From contig JABJQE010000243.1 of the NCBI GenBank assembly GCA_018663565.1, positions 1-6,321 on the forward strand: DNA of 6,321 bases. The letters are read 5' to 3'. The position numbers were made by a program, and so were the translations under genes. How positions within the stretch are numbered: the first letter of the stretch is position 1; each line of letters starts with the position of its first letter. The notes beneath the pieces were generated by a model that was not told the DNA's origin, did not search any database, and was given only the letters and a program-made list of their open reading frames with translations. Source of the DNA: Phycisphaerae bacterium. GTDB lineage: Bacteria > Planctomycetota > Phycisphaerae > Phycisphaerales > SM1A02. This document shows, piece by piece, positions 5,333-6,321 of this stretch.

Positions 5333-6260
5333 CTTGGCGTGGTCCAACCCACGCGGCTTGTTGGAACTGATTCATTCTGGATTCGAGGCCAGCGAGATCA
5401 ACCTTGCGAAGTCCATCAAGACCAAATGATCCGAGTGTGCATGAAGCCGTCACGGTTCCCCACGCGATGGCTTCTTGAAGTGAGTCGATGTCGACTCGGC
5501 CGTGGGTGGCGAGATGTGCCATCATGCCGCCCGCGAATGAATCGCCAGCTCCGGTAGGATCAACAACGCCGTCAGATTCTACCGGGAAGGCTGGCAGGAC
5601 TCTGACATCCTTACAGTCGCGGTGCACGAGCACGCACCCGTGTTCGCCCTTCTTCACCACGACGAATGTCGGGCCAAGGTCCAAGATTCGCCTCGCCGCG
5701 GTGATGGCATTGCGTTCTTCTGTCAACTGAGTTGCCTCAGAGTCATTCACGACAAGGCCGTCAACAGCTTGGAGAAGTTGGAGCAAGTCGTCATGAGCAA
5801 TATTGATCCAGAGATCCATGGTGTCAGCGACTGCAAGATTCCGATCAGGCAGCTGCTCGAGCATGCCAAGTTGAACGGCTGGGTGCGTATTGCCAAGAAA
5901 TACAAATTCGCTATCCGCAAAGGCATCGGGCACTGCTGGGGGATGTTCTTCAAGAACACCGAGTTCTGTAAAGAGCGTCTCACGGTCATTCATATTGTCG
6001 AAATAGCGACCGCCCCACTTGAAAGTCGATGAACCACGCCGGACTTCAAGTCCGGAGAGGTCAATACCCGGGAAGGAAGTGAGCATTTCGCGGTGCGACT
6101 CAGGCCAATCGTCTCCGACGACGCCAACAAGCCGAGTTGGGGTGTAGTGTGAAGACGCCGCAGCAAAATACGCACACGAACCGCCGAGCACACATTCGGC
6201 CGATCCATTGGGCGTGTGGACGGTGTCGATTCCAATGGTTCCAGTAACGATCAGTGACAT
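5322..6260 (-). CDS. PfkB/ribokinase-family sugar or nucleoside kinase
   Basis: The 312-residue product is a cytoplasmic PfkB-family kinase that transfers phosphate from ATP to a hydroxyl of a sugar or nucleoside. Visible landmarks are a beta-strand start MSLIVTGTIGIDTV, the substrate-side LGGSCAYFA (25-33), the NxxE-type NDSE (172-175), KKGEHG (203-208) and the C-terminal signature DPTGAGDSFAGG with catalytic base D240. Start 6260 is set by GGAG (6271-6268) seven bases upstream on the minus strand; an in-frame ATG at 6287 would add nine residues with no such site. It converges on murQ, with the last 11 bases of the two genes overlapping. Proximity to murQ hints at amino-sugar or cell-wall salvage, but opposite orientation argues against co-transcription. 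Known MurNAc kinases belong to other families, so the substrate is left open. Confidence 0.88.
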   Translation of the reverse strand: MSLIVTGTIGIDTVHTPNGSAECVLGGSCAYFAAASSHYTPTRLVGVVGDDWPESHREMLTSFPGIDLSGLEVRRGSSTFKWGGRYFDNMNDRETLFTELGVLEEHPPAVPDAFADSEFVFLGNTHPAVQLGMLEQLPDRNLAVADTMDLWINIAHDDLLQLLQAVDGLVVNDSEATQLTEERNAITAARRILDLGPTFVVVKKGEHGCVLVHRDCKDVRVLPAFPVESDGVVDPTGAGDSFAGGMMAHLATHGRVDIDSLQEAIAWGTVTASCTLGSFGLDGLRKVDLAGLESRMNQFQQAAWVGPRQVTA

Positions 6261-6321
6261 ATCAATACTCCATGTGTTTGACCACATTCACACCGCGACG
6301 CGTGAAGTCATCAATTCAAAC

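Noticed and set aside
5622..6032. 136-residue plus-strand open frame inside the kinase
   Set aside because: It is the antisense shadow of a well-supported PfkB gene and has no recognisable domain of its own.
6261..6287. Upstream ATG (6287) as the kinase start
   Set aside because: It has no ribosome-binding site, whereas 6260 has GGAG at seven bases and begins directly at the family's first beta-strand.
6263..6315. Minus-strand peptide IDDFTRRGVNVVKHMEY ending just before the kinase
   Set aside because: It looks protein-like and its TGA stop lies just before the kinase ATG, but an in-frame TGA at 6318-6316 precedes it. Too little sequence remains at the edge to support a gene; a frameshift or sequencing error would be needed.

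Overview
This window most likely comes from a planctomycete of the Phycisphaerae type. That is an inference from protein style: a secreted metalloprotease carries GACC-type six-cysteine modules and an Asp/Asn-rich dockerin-like tail, and an HU protein carries a KKKTT-repeat tail and an NPFTGE arm. G+C looks moderate, and the intergenic stretches are short and rich in perfect hairpins. No mobile element, CRISPR array, tRNA or rRNA gene was seen.

Layout from left to right. (1) 1-1887 (+) is the 3' part of a large secreted zinc metalloprotease of the metzincin type, cut by the left edge. It is followed by two strong hairpins (1890-1954). (2) The 440-base gap to the next gene holds a possible 30-residue single-span membrane peptide on the minus strand (2118-2210), with a promoter-like sequence placed to give a leaderless mRNA. 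(3) 2328-3662 (+) encodes an acyltransferase of the condensation-domain/PapA5 superfamily with an intact HHxxxDG motif. (4) 3861-4226 (+) encodes an HU-family DNA-binding protein. Upstream lie a promoter-like pair, a 14-bp perfect palindrome and a 5'-UTR hairpin; downstream lies a textbook intrinsic terminator (4261-4299). (5) 4421-5332 (+) encodes MurQ, N-acetylmuramic acid 6-phosphate etherase. Its leader contains alternating G- and C-tracts that could form mutually exclusive helices. (6) 5322-6260 (-) encodes a PfkB-family kinase, converging on murQ with an 11-bp overlap.

The genes do not form one obvious operon. Each plus-strand gene has its own leader, and HU is insulated by its terminator. 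MurQ points to use of peptidoglycan-derived MurNAc-6-phosphate; the kinase may also act in sugar or nucleoside salvage, but its substrate cannot be read from sequence. I found no clear new multi-gene system. The most unusual leads are the candidate leaderless membrane peptide, the possible structural switch before murQ, and the in-frame tandem repeat encoding the HU tail.
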